Positions 51,601 to 59,298 of a stretch of DNA of 64,000 nt are shown here, one piece after another. Origin of the DNA: Bacillus sp. ISL-7 (lineage in GTDB: Bacteria > Bacillota > Bacilli > Bacillales_B > DSM-18226); the NCBI RefSeq assembly GCF_018613065.1, contig NZ_JAGGQW010000027.1, positions 29,571 to 93,570 of the forward strand. Reading direction: 5' to 3'. The stretch's first letter is position 1, and each line of letters begins with the position of its first letter. The notes below the pieces were generated by a model that did not search any database, had not been told where the DNA came from, and saw only the letters and a program-made list of their open reading frames with translations. Made by a program: the position numbers and the translations under genes.

Positions 51601-51639
51601 TCGAATCAAAAGTTAAAGGGGGTTAGAGCATATGACTAA
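48631..51639 (+). CDS. AddB-like PD-(D/E)XK nuclease subunit
   Basis: 1002 residues from ATG 48631 after GGAGGT. The N-terminal two thirds resemble an inactive helicase core as in AddB; there is no Walker A motif. The C-terminal nuclease shows GSLLHSIFENF, GIIDRVDQ, HIIDYKTG and QLQHMIYA. Iron-sulphur-type cysteines flank it: C in LAKCPYSYFL and C-x2-C-x5-C in CKFCEYKLVC, as in AddB. It overlaps the downstream AddA-like gene by 8 bp, so they form one enzyme that resects double-strand ends. It is shorter than chromosomal AddB (about 1160 residues). Confidence 0.83.
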   Translation: MQALISELNQICSKFPYKEKVVIVDSHSIGEQINEAFVKEGHQAINLKYKTVIDLAQTLVDLNSEQPQNSLDHTVGVHFTYNLLKELKNQDKFRYFAGMEITPAFSHAIFTTIQTLHLAGYTKDTLKKNAFINPDKAKDFYEILAEYENKLISEQFTDKAGLLNKALETAQINEKVVFILQSGVTLSHLEDQFLRKIIPETVYKLPLAPVLGVNTPERSSLSSIHGGPPTPLSYLYQQEETRGEPNLVVFTAKTEEMEVKQILEKIKVAKSPLDKNVVYYTDADAYITQFYHLSQKMDLPMTFGEGLPVSFSRPGRLVSGLVGWIQSNYSVPVFLDMFNEGLLELGKKVPFIESGFVGLDEVVVSKSKISRVLRDLQIGWSQERYLKLLSKEFGRLSLKCVDHEDDPYFENPAKEMLWIWLSFEEIFKKLPPLEPTMNYKKCLTGIAYVLKNNCKTNSAFDEIAKSTLLEEIQKLLPYADEKLPSYDVFEKIKDLLLSVRINQSRPKPGHLHVSTFKSGIYNSRPNVFFVGLDNKKFPGNVSEDPLLLDAERIQLGNGLRLLREKGQENLYTLLQVLANSNGHVTVSYCHFDMNENRVVNPAFVVLQCYRLITGNIDAEFKSLKSLPSSIIATDIFEDKDYWNEKLTNDSSHQLNEGILTHFNNVKQGIAAETARNTGNFSEYDGLVQIDDAQYDPRLNQEKTLSAGKLETLAKCPYSYFLREVLKVRPVDDFSFDANKWMDAATRGSLLHSIFENFYKKLQQDHAKPSYEKHMELIISIAQNLMEQKKEVLPPPNERVYQRERSDILACCEIFLKEEVLHSENYEPLYFEYSFGIGEKEPAIITLPSGEVKISGIIDRVDQSKEGKYHIIDYKTGSTYGYAKNAAFKGGRQLQHMIYALAIEHHLNLGEGAVEESSYYFPTPKGLAQRFTRKQDRTLRTNGIDILEKLIDTVKHGHFEMTDDVNDCKFCEYKLVCRRHFYNKESLEMKQSNQKLKGVRAYD

Positions 51640-54600
51640 GGAAATTTTCGATCAAGCTGCCCGGGATAAAATTAAATCACAACTTAAGAGGAATTTTTTA
51701 GTTGAAGCAGGTGCTGGTTCTGGTAAAACGACGAGCTTAGTCGATCGTATGGTCAACCTCATTTATACAGGGACAGCAGAAATTCATGAAATTGTTGCGA
51801 TCACTTTTACACGAAAGGCCGCTGATGAGTTAAAGGTCCGTTTTCAAGCAAAATTAGAGGAAGCGTGGAAAAAAGAAATGGACCTTGATATCGAGTTTCG
51901 TTTAGGTGAGGCATTGCAAAATATTGAGCGCTGCTTTTTAGGAACGGTCCATGCCTATTGTGCCAAACTGCTCCGAGAGCGTCCGATTGAAGCAAATTTA
52001 GATTTAACCTTTAAAGAGCTTGATGAGTCGGATGATTTAGATATTTTAGAAGAAGCGTGGCAACTTCATTTACAAAATTTAATCAATGAAGAACCGCATC
52101 ACTTTGAACTCATTGGAGAATTAGGTATATCCGTTGACAACCTGTTTCCCTGGTTAAAGAGGCTAAAGGAATATTCCGATGTGGATTGGGTGACGGAAAG
52201 TGTCCCGAAACCAGTATTGCAGCCAGAATACCAATCATTTATGCTCCTAATTAAAGAAGCAAAACGATGCGTTCCTGAGGAGGAACCACCGAAGGGGTAT
52301 GATAGTTTACAAAAAGCGATTTTAACGGCTGTCCAAAAGGAAAAATTCATCAATCCTTCGAAGGAAAAGGACATCATTAGTATTTTTGAATTATTTGATA
52401 AGAACTTAAAGCCAACCTATAATCGCTGGACAGCCAAGGAAGATGCAAAATTTTATGAAGAGAAAATTACAGCAGTGTTTGAAGTATCCATCAAACCGCT
52501 TATACAAGCTTGGAAAGAATATTGTCATCCCATTATTATCGATTTTTTACAAGATGCTGTCCGAACCTACGAGCAAATGAAGAAAGAGAGATCACTACTA
52601 AATTTTCAAGATTTAATGATCCATACATCAAAGTTGCTTAAAGGTAATCCAGAAGTTCGCGCCTATTTCCAAGCGAAATATCGCTATTTACTCGTCGATG
52701 AGTTTCAGGATACCGACCCGATTCAGGCGGAGATCATGTTTTATTTAACGAGTGATGACATTAATGAAAAAATCTGGACAAAATGCAAACCGATATCAGG
52801 CTCACTCTTCGTTGTTGGTGATCCCAAACAAGCTATTTACCGTTTTCGACGCGCCGATATTGATACATACAATCGTGTCAAACAGTTAATCGAGGAGCAT
52901 GGAGGAGAAGTGCTGCAGCTGACGACAAATTTTCGGACACTTGACACTGTTACTAAGAAATTAAATAAAGTGTTTGAAAAGCATTTACCTGAAGTGGAAT
53001 CCGATTACCAAGCTGCCTACCACCCGTTAATAGCCTTTCATGAGGACAAAGGCGAGGGCTTTACAGGTGTGAAGCGTTTATCCGTTCCTGCCGATTATAA
53101 AAAGAAGGAAGAAGTCATATTAATCGATGCTGAGAACATCGCACTGACCATTCAAAATCTCATCGAGCAAGGCCATAATGCCAAGGATTTCATGGTACTG
53201 ACCAGGTATACCGATGGCGTTGCTTCCTATGCGAAAACGATTGAGGCCATGGGGATTCCTGTTAGTATCAGTGGTGAAGTTATCCTTGGTGAAACAAGAG
53301 AGTTCCAAGATTTATGGATTCTGTTAAAATCATTCTTGGACCCAACCGATGAAGTTGGCTTCGTTGCTGTGTTACGCGGGATTTTCTTCGGTATCAGTGA
53401 TCAAGAACTATATAAATGGAAACAAGCTGGTGGAATATTTTCCATTTACGCCCAAATACCGGCTGAAATTCCGAAAGTGCTAAAAGATAAATTTGAAATA
53501 ACATGGGATAAATTACAGCGATGTCAAAAGCTAATTCGGACGCTGTCGCCAACAGCTGCAATTGAAAAAATCATCGAAGAGGTCGGTTTCTATCCATTAC
53601 TTTTGAAAAATGGCCGGAATAAACGAACGTATAAGAGTCTGCTTCAAATGCTAGAAGCTCTCCGTAAACAGGAGACGACTGGTAATACAACATATAAACA
53701 AGTAATCGAAGCACTGACCGAGCTGATTTTTGAAAAAACAGTGGTTGCAAACCTTGAAGAAGACGCAGATGCGGTTCGGATTATGAATATTCATAAAGCA
53801 AAAGGACTAGAGGCACCAATTGTCTTTTTGGCACATCCAGTCAAGTCAGTCAGTCCTGAATCCTTTTTATCACAGCATATTAAACGTGAGGACTATACCT
53901 CTAAAGGGTACTTTACGTTTACAGTGAAGAATGGCTTTGCGGAAAAAGAAATTGCGATTCCACTTGAATGGGAGACACATAAGACAGAAGAGTTAATGTA
54001 CCTTACCGAAGAAGAACAGCGGATTATTTATGTCGCGGCAACTCGTGCCGAAAAAGCACTAATCATCAGTTCTCACACTGATAATAAGAAAAACCCTTGG
54101 AATATCCTTTTTGAAATGGAAAACATCGAGGAAATGGAAGTACCTGAAATAGAAGTGTTTGAAATTAACTTAAAGCCAAAGGAGCTTACCTTATCCGAAT
54201 TTAAGGCGAAAACCGTGAGTAAAAACGCCTGGCTTGACCAAAGTAAAATGAAAACTTTTGAACATTGGTCGCCAACAAAAGACAAAGATTATTCAGAGTT
54301 AATCACGATTGAACGAGAATCGGGTGGTGGAAAAGATTGGGGAACGCTGATTCATGATGTCTTTGAAAAAGCTGTTCAGGGCCATGAACTTTCTAATTAT
54401 ATAAAGGTTGCCTTAAACAAATTTAAGCTTCCTATCGAAAGAGAGGAAGAAGTAAAGTCTTATCTGCAAAACTTGCGAAAATCACTCCTTTGGGATGAGT
54501 TAGTGACAGCGGAAGAAGTACTGACAGAAGTTCCCTTTACATTAAAAGTTGAAAAGGGCCATACTCTTTATTCGTTAATCACTAAAAATCCTGAAGATAT

Positions 54601-54835
54601 CCAGCCCTTCTACGTCAAAGGAACGATTGATCTTATCTACAAAAAAAATAGCTCATGGAACATCGTTGATTATAAAACAGACCGAGCAAAACAGGTCGAA
54701 GACTACGAAAAGCTCCAAGCATTCTATAACAGCCAATTATCCTTTTATAAACAGGCTTGGGAGGAATTAACCAAAGAATCCGTGAACAAAGAATTACTTT
54801 ACTTCATTGAACCAAACCAATTAAGGGCACTTTAG
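51632..54835 (+). CDS. AddA-like UvrD helicase-nuclease subunit
   Basis: 1067 residues. Helicase motifs: EAGAGSGKTT (Walker A, residues 25-34), AITFTRKAADEL, LGTVHAYCAKLL, LLVDEFQDTDPIQ, VVGDPKQAIYRFRRAD, TTNFRT, IMNIHKAKGLEAPIV and IIYVAATRAEKAL. The C-terminal nuclease is GTLIHDVFEKAV, GTIDLIYKK, NIVDYKTDRA and YNSQLSFYKQAWEEL. Full motif set, so it is probably active. Shorter than B. subtilis AddA (about 1230). With the gene upstream it is a RecBCD/AddAB-type complex for recombination repair or defence against linear foreign DNA. Confidence 0.88.
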   Translation: MTKEIFDQAARDKIKSQLKRNFLVEAGAGSGKTTSLVDRMVNLIYTGTAEIHEIVAITFTRKAADELKVRFQAKLEEAWKKEMDLDIEFRLGEALQNIERCFLGTVHAYCAKLLRERPIEANLDLTFKELDESDDLDILEEAWQLHLQNLINEEPHHFELIGELGISVDNLFPWLKRLKEYSDVDWVTESVPKPVLQPEYQSFMLLIKEAKRCVPEEEPPKGYDSLQKAILTAVQKEKFINPSKEKDIISIFELFDKNLKPTYNRWTAKEDAKFYEEKITAVFEVSIKPLIQAWKEYCHPIIIDFLQDAVRTYEQMKKERSLLNFQDLMIHTSKLLKGNPEVRAYFQAKYRYLLVDEFQDTDPIQAEIMFYLTSDDINEKIWTKCKPISGSLFVVGDPKQAIYRFRRADIDTYNRVKQLIEEHGGEVLQLTTNFRTLDTVTKKLNKVFEKHLPEVESDYQAAYHPLIAFHEDKGEGFTGVKRLSVPADYKKKEEVILIDAENIALTIQNLIEQGHNAKDFMVLTRYTDGVASYAKTIEAMGIPVSISGEVILGETREFQDLWILLKSFLDPTDEVGFVAVLRGIFFGISDQELYKWKQAGGIFSIYAQIPAEIPKVLKDKFEITWDKLQRCQKLIRTLSPTAAIEKIIEEVGFYPLLLKNGRNKRTYKSLLQMLEALRKQETTGNTTYKQVIEALTELIFEKTVVANLEEDADAVRIMNIHKAKGLEAPIVFLAHPVKSVSPESFLSQHIKREDYTSKGYFTFTVKNGFAEKEIAIPLEWETHKTEELMYLTEEEQRIIYVAATRAEKALIISSHTDNKKNPWNILFEMENIEEMEVPEIEVFEINLKPKELTLSEFKAKTVSKNAWLDQSKMKTFEHWSPTKDKDYSELITIERESGGGKDWGTLIHDVFEKAVQGHELSNYIKVALNKFKLPIEREEEVKSYLQNLRKSLLWDELVTAEEVLTEVPFTLKVEKGHTLYSLITKNPEDIQPFYVKGTIDLIYKKNSSWNIVDYKTDRAKQVEDYEKLQAFYNSQLSFYKQAWEELTKESVNKELLYFIEPNQLRAL

Positions 54836-54842
54836 GAAAAAA

Positions 54843-54882
54843 AGAAAATTCCACAGGTTTCAAGCTTGTGGAATTTTCTTTA
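54843..54882. terminator. bidirectional terminator
   Basis: AAAATTCCACA and TGTGGAATTTT stem, T run on both sides; shared by the AddA-like gene and the convergent SRPBCC gene. Confidence 0.82.
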
Positions 54883-54903
54883 GCGAGCTAGATATTAACT
54901 AGG

Positions 54904-55377
54904 CTATTTAACAAGAACTTTGGTATTTTTAAATTCTTCTTCAGCTACTTTTTTGACTCGCTCGCAAAATTGAACAACTATTTTATCACTGGCAAAAACT
55001 AAAAATAACTTGAGAAATGCCTTTAAAGGTCGGTTTGTGCAGGTGTATTTAAAAAGAGTTTTCTGCTCATCGATTGTCGTTAATTCATACAAAGCGGTGA
55101 TTTCAAACATCTTGGCCAGCGTAAAGCCCACTTTTAATCTCCGTTTATCATGAATATTCACATATTCTAAGGTCTCAACATCATACTCCTCGATTCGTTT
55201 ACCTTCCCTATATTTTTGACGGTAGATAGTGCCGATACCTTCATTAGTCACTTTTACAGGTTGATGATCAACGACTTGCGGCATAATTTTTTGCATATCC
55301 GCTAGTGATCCATTTAACAATCCCCAAACCTGATCGATGGGAGCATTAATTTCAATTTCCTTCATCCATTCTTTCAA
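54904..55377 (-). CDS. SRPBCC (START-like) family protein
   Basis: 157 residues from TTG 55377, placed 6 bases behind GAGGTG; TTG 55380 and GTG 55386 are alternatives. The START/Bet v1-like fold is seen in MKEIEINAPIDQVWGLLNGS and the following GIGTIYRQKYREGKRIEEYD. Such proteins bind hydrophobic ligands or act as polyketide cyclases; the function here is unknown. Likely monocistronic. Confidence 0.8.
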   Translation of the reverse strand: MKEWMKEIEINAPIDQVWGLLNGSLADMQKIMPQVVDHQPVKVTNEGIGTIYRQKYREGKRIEEYDVETLEYVNIHDKRRLKVGFTLAKMFEITALYELTTIDEQKTLFKYTCTNRPLKAFLKLFLVFASDKIVVQFCERVKKVAEEEFKNTKVLVK

Positions 55378-55572
55378 CAATATCACCTCGTGCTATTTTT
55401 TGAATAGTTTAATCAATATTCTCCATTTCACGAGAAAAATCCTTTACTCTACACTGGGTTAATTTTACTTTCATTGCAAGTAAATTCAACCAATTTATCA
55501 TGAGCAACTATGAATAGATTTCTCTGACCTTGTGTTACTATAAAAGTTAACCGAAGAAAACGAGGTGTCTAT

Positions 55573-56295
55573 ATGAAAATTGAAGTTTGGTCAGATTATG
55601 TATGTCCGTTTTGTTATATTGGGAAACGCCGATTAGAAGTGGCGTTAGATCAATTTCCACATAGGGATCAGGTAGAAGTTGAATTCAAAAGCTTTGAACT
55701 TGACCCAAATTCTCCAAAAAATATTGGTCAGAACATCCATGAAGTATTAGCAAAAAAATATGGAATGAGTGTTGAAAAAGCGAAGAAAGCAAATCAAGGG
55801 GTGGGGCAGCAGGCAGCCACTGTTGGGTTGAAATTTAATTTTGATGAGATGAAGCCAACAAATACGTTTGATGCTCATCGCTTGGCTAAATTTGCAAAAA
55901 CACAAGGGAAGGAAGCCGCCGTCTCAGAAATGCTGCTGCATGCCTACTTTACAGAGTCGAAGCATATTGGAGATATTGAAACATTGACAGACCTTGCTGA
56001 AGCGGCAGGATTAAATCGCCAGGAAGTATTGCAAGTCCTTAATGATAAGGAAGCCTATGCAACTGATGTTCGTCAAGATGAATCCCTTGCACAGCAGTAT
56101 GGTGTTCGCGGTGTTCCATATTTTGTCATTAATCAAAAATATGCCATTTCTGGTGCACAACCGACGGAAACTTTCATGGGGGCACTACAAAAAGTTTGGG
56201 AGGAAGAGTCTCCAACACCAGTGCTGAAGGATCTTTCCACCGAAGACGATGTTAGCTGTGCAGATGGCAGCTGTGCAATCCCTGAAAAAAAGTAG
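55573..56295 (+). CDS. FrnE-like DsbA-family oxidoreductase
   Basis: 240 residues, cytoplasmic (no signal peptide). Thioredoxin fold with C11-P-F-C14 (VWSDYVCPFCYIGKRRLE), an inserted helical domain and the cis-Pro region GVRGVPYFVIN. A second cysteine pair lies in the C-terminal tail (VSCADGSCAI). FrnE proteins of this type act as disulphide isomerases or oxidative-stress proteins, and the tail cysteines may shuttle electrons. GAGGTGTCTAT precedes ATG 55573. Closed by a terminator. Confidence 0.9.
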   Translation: MKIEVWSDYVCPFCYIGKRRLEVALDQFPHRDQVEVEFKSFELDPNSPKNIGQNIHEVLAKKYGMSVEKAKKANQGVGQQAATVGLKFNFDEMKPTNTFDAHRLAKFAKTQGKEAAVSEMLLHAYFTESKHIGDIETLTDLAEAAGLNRQEVLQVLNDKEAYATDVRQDESLAQQYGVRGVPYFVINQKYAISGAQPTETFMGALQKVWEEESPTPVLKDLSTEDDVSCADGSCAIPEKK

Positions 56296-56311
56296 ATGTT
56301 GACTATAACAA

Positions 56312-56352
56312 AAGACGGGGAAGGAAACTAAGTTTCCATCCCCTCTTGTTTT
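56312..56352 (+). terminator. terminator of the FrnE-like gene
   Basis: GGGGA-GGAAACT and AGTTTCC-TCCCC stem with TTGTTTTT. Confidence 0.75.
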
Positions 56353-56360
56353 TAAACCTA

Positions 56361-56732
56361 TTAGCGTCTGCGGACTCGTAAATTCCACATATTTCCGTCT
56401 TTCCAACATCTATTTATTCGAGTATTGCTACGTGAGTTGTACCGCCACCCTGACCATTTACAGCATCTTGAAGTTCTTCTCCTTGAAGTATTTCTTCTGG
56501 ATGTATTTCTCCTTGAAGTATTTCTTCTGGATGTATTGCGGTTTCCGGATGTATTACGTCTAGAGGTGTTCCGGCGTGATGTCATCCGACGCCCGGATGT
56601 TCCTCGTCTGGATGTTCTTCTGCGTGTGGTGCCACGATTTTGACCTGGGTCACGGAACATAAAGTCTCCGAAACCACCGCGTCTTACTTCATCTGCAGCT
56701 CTTTGAATATCTTCAGCTGAAAAATCACTCAT
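56361..56732 (-). CDS. CotG-like basic repeat protein
   Basis: 123 residues, ATG 56732 after AAAGGAGGTGC. The N-terminus (MSDFSAEDIQRAADEVRRGG) is followed by a region made of RRNTS/RRxTS repeats (residues 38-87), then a Cys/Trp/Arg-rich end. It is extremely basic with Ser/Thr in every repeat. CotG-like proteins share this modular design and are encoded next to cotH, which phosphorylates their serines; in B. subtilis cotG and cotH are divergent, exactly as here. Other frames across the 15-bp repeat are also open, so frame choice rests on the start signal. Confidence 0.65.
   Translation of the reverse strand: MSDFSAEDIQRAADEVRRGGFGDFMFRDPGQNRGTTRRRTSRRGTSGRRMTSRRNTSRRNTSGNRNTSRRNTSRRNTSRRNTSRRRTSRCCKWSGWRYNSRSNTRINRCWKDGNMWNLRVRRR
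56481..56540. repeat. 30-bp tandem repeat, two units, inside the CotG-like gene
   Basis: CTTGAAGTATTTCTTCTGGA recurs 30 bp apart, with the second unit diverging at its last bases (ATTGCG for ATTTCT). More degenerate 15-bp units extend to about 56630. Such repeats expand and contract easily. Confidence 0.8.
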
Positions 56733-56928
56733 ATTATTTTTGCACCTCCTTTAAGCTTGAAAAGGGAGTACTAAACTATTTGTCCAATAAACTCACTCTT
56801 CTCTTATCAAAATACGTATCGTCAGAAACAATGGAATGAGCCAAAAGCCTAAAATAAGAAAAAATGCTAATCAAACGTGACCAGCATCCATTTTCCTTCA
56901 TACCAATAAAGGAAGGAGGAATTAAAAA

Positions 56929-58020
56929 ATGGACGAGGCTGCGAAAATACCGGAATACAAGCTTTTTATTAGGCCGAATGACCTTCGGGAACTCAGAAGA
57001 GACATTTGGATTGATGAACCGATTCCTGCTCAGTTAACGATTGAAGGGAAAAGACTCGAGATTGATGTGGCCTATCGAGGATCACATATCCGCGATTTTC
57101 CGAAAAAATCATATCAGGTTTCCTTCTATAAACCCAAAAAATTCAGAGGTTCAAATCATATTCATTTAAACGCAGAATATAAGGATCCTTCATTGATCCG
57201 AAATAAGCTGTCGTTTGATTTCTTTGCGGAGCTTGGGGTTTTATCACCACTATCGCGCCATATCTTTTTAATCCAAAATGGAAAAGCAGAGGGGGTCTAT
57301 TTGGAAATCGAATCAGTAGATGAGAATTTTTTGAAAAGAAGAAACCTTTCAAACGGAAGCATTTTTTATGCGGTCGATGGTGATGCAAACTTTTCGCTGA
57401 TGAGCGATTTAGATAAGGAGACCAAAAAATCACTAGAGTTAGGGTATGAAAGAAAGGTAGGGAGACCTGAAGATGACTATTTCTTAAAGGAATTAATATT
57501 TAATATCAATACGATTGCGAATAATGAATTCGAGAAGGAAATTCAAAAATTTGTAGATATTGATAAATATCTCCGCTGGATGGCTGGAATTATTTTTACT
57601 TCAAATTATGATGGTTTCGTTCATAACTATGCGCTTTACAGGAATGGTGAAACGCGCCTTTTTGAAATCATTCCTTGGGATTATGATGCGACATGGGGCA
57701 GGGATGTTAATGGAAAGATTATGGAGCCCGATTATGTACCGATTGATGGGTTTAATACATTAACCGCCCGTATATTAAATGTAGATACCTTTCGAAAACA
57801 ATATCGAATGCTACTTGAAGACATGATGAAACAGCAATTTACAGTAGAAAATATGATTCCGAAGGTGGAAAAAATGACACAATCGATTCGTCCATTTGTC
57901 AAACAGGATCCATATAAAAAACACGATATAAATATATTTGACCAGGAATTATCGGTAATTACGAAGTATATTGAGGAAAGAAGAAAGTACTTATATAGGA
58001 AGTTAGCAATACTAGATTAA
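56929..58020 (+). CDS. cotH: CotH spore-coat protein kinase
   Basis: 363 residues with the CotH kinase-like fold. Recognised segments are VAYRGSHIRDFPKKSYQVSF (nucleotide-binding Arg/Lys), SLIRNKLSFDFFAELGV, GVYLEIESVDENFLKRR and the metal-binding FEIIPWDYDATWGRD. CotH phosphorylates CotG and CotB in the mother cell and controls assembly of inner and outer coat. AAGGAAGGAGGAATT precedes ATG 56929. No signal peptide. It diverges from the CotG-like gene across 196 bp, which should hold late sporulation promoters; I could not identify them with confidence. Confidence 0.9.
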   Translation: MDEAAKIPEYKLFIRPNDLRELRRDIWIDEPIPAQLTIEGKRLEIDVAYRGSHIRDFPKKSYQVSFYKPKKFRGSNHIHLNAEYKDPSLIRNKLSFDFFAELGVLSPLSRHIFLIQNGKAEGVYLEIESVDENFLKRRNLSNGSIFYAVDGDANFSLMSDLDKETKKSLELGYERKVGRPEDDYFLKELIFNINTIANNEFEKEIQKFVDIDKYLRWMAGIIFTSNYDGFVHNYALYRNGETRLFEIIPWDYDATWGRDVNGKIMEPDYVPIDGFNTLTARILNVDTFRKQYRMLLEDMMKQQFTVENMIPKVEKMTQSIRPFVKQDPYKKHDINIFDQELSVITKYIEERRKYLYRKLAILD

Positions 58021-58201
58021 AAAAACCACCCAAATTCGGATGGTCTAAAGGCTTAGATAATAGTTTCATGAATAAAATTACTATGACTGATCTCAGTTAG
58101 TAATATATGAATAAAGTCAGTGCAAAGTTCTAGACGGATGGCTTCGTGGTAGGCATCAATGAAAACTAATCGCTATGGGAAGATAAGGAGAGTGGGAAGG
58201 A

Positions 58202-58369
58202 ATGCTACGGAAGGTAATTATGGTTACAGATAATGAAGAAAGTGTGAAAAATGCGGTAAGAGAAATCTTAAAAGCCAAAAATAAAGGTCATGAATATGCG
58301 CTTGATTTAACAAGAATTAAAGATAGGGAACGAAAAACAGCGATTATGAAAAGGTTGACGAGGTTTTAA
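58202..58369 (+). CDS. small basic protein, 55 aa
   Basis: ATG 58202 lies behind GGGAAGGA. Sequence MLRKVIMVTDNEESVKNAVR continues as a helix with a basic end (DRERKTAIMKRLTRF). Protein-like composition and a clear stop, but I know no family. It lies alone between cotH and a very strong hairpin. The 180 bp before it hold only a weak hairpin after cotH. Confidence 0.5.
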   Translation: MLRKVIMVTDNEESVKNAVREILKAKNKGHEYALDLTRIKDRERKTAIMKRLTRF

Positions 58370-58439
58370 TCAACTAATTTAGTAGAAACATAAAATTGTA
58401 AACCGGTACCTGTTGAAGAGTTTTTAAAAAAATTAATCA

Positions 58440-58489
58440 AGCAAATTTGAACATATGTGAAATGCATATGTTCAAATTTGCTTTTTTTG
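58440..58489. terminator. very strong bidirectional terminator
   Basis: AGCAAATTTGAACATATG and CATATGTTCAAATTTGCT are perfect 18-bp arms around TGAAAT, with seven T. Confidence 0.85.
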
Positions 58490-58641
58490 AAAGCGATAGA
58501 ATCAGGTGTCCAAGTCGAAACAAACGAATATCACTTAAAATCAGCCCATTTTTTCATTTTATTCAGATTGTCCATATCCACTTTGACTAAATTCCATATA
58601 ATTACAAGAAAACTATTTTTATCTGGAATTGAGGTGCTTAA

Positions 58642-59298
58642 GTGAGTAAAAATGTGCTTGTGATTGCCGCTCACCCTGATGATGAAATTCTTGGGAGCGG
58701 CGGAACGATAAAGAAGTTAATTAATCTTGGCTATAAGGTAATTTCAGTTATTGCTGCAAAAGGACGGAAGGAAGAGGAAGATCGCATTCGGCCATTAATG
58801 CTGGAGGCAAACAGACACTTAGGAGTGGAAGAGGTGTTATTTTTGGAATTCCCCAATTTATTATTGGAAACCATACCTCTTCATGAAATCAACAAATCTA
58901 TCGAAGGACTTTTGGATAAGTATGCGCCTACAAAGATTTTCACGCATCATTATGGTGACACCAACAGAGACCATCAAATTTTGTTTCAGGCAGTGTTAAC
59001 AGCAGCTCGGCCGTTGCCTGGAAAAGAGCCGGTTGAAATTATTTGTTTCGAAACTGTTTCTTCCAGTGAGTGGAGCCAGCACACGAATGATAAAGAATTT
59101 AAACCTAATTATTTTGTGGATATTACAGATACCATCGACGATAAGCTCAAATCTCTTCACCATTATGATGTAGAAATGAGACCATTCCCACATCCTCGTT
59201 CCTATGATGGAGTAGAATATTTAGCTAGGGTAAGGGGAATGACCGTGGGGGTAGAATATGCTGAAGCATTTGAAATCATAAGGAGGGTGTGGAAGTGA
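58642..59298 (+). CDS. PIG-L (LmbE-like) N-deacetylase
   Basis: 218 residues from GTG 58642 after GAGGTGCTTAA. The zinc-binding AHPDDE motif is at residues 10-15, with a second His region FTHHYGDTNRDHQ. PIG-L enzymes remove acetyl groups from GlcNAc-containing substrates (BshB in bacillithiol synthesis is a relative). Here the next gene is a glycosyltransferase that overlaps it, so the substrate is more likely a spore or surface glycan sugar. First gene of a five-gene run. Confidence 0.88.
   Translation: MSKNVLVIAAHPDDEILGSGGTIKKLINLGYKVISVIAAKGRKEEEDRIRPLMLEANRHLGVEEVLFLEFPNLLLETIPLHEINKSIEGLLDKYAPTKIFTHHYGDTNRDHQILFQAVLTAARPLPGKEPVEIICFETVSSSEWSQHTNDKEFKPNYFVDITDTIDDKLKSLHHYDVEMRPFPHPRSYDGVEYLARVRGMTVGVEYAEAFEIIRRVWK

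Noticed and set aside
56425..56643. Leu/Val-rich frame on the plus strand
   Set aside because: Shadow of the 15-bp repeats of the CotG-like gene; it has no ribosome-binding site, and the minus frame has a strong one.
56860..56890. Terminator-like hairpin ATGCT/AGCAT with a T run on the minus strand upstream of cotH
   Set aside because: No minus-strand gene ends there, and the stem is only five base pairs.
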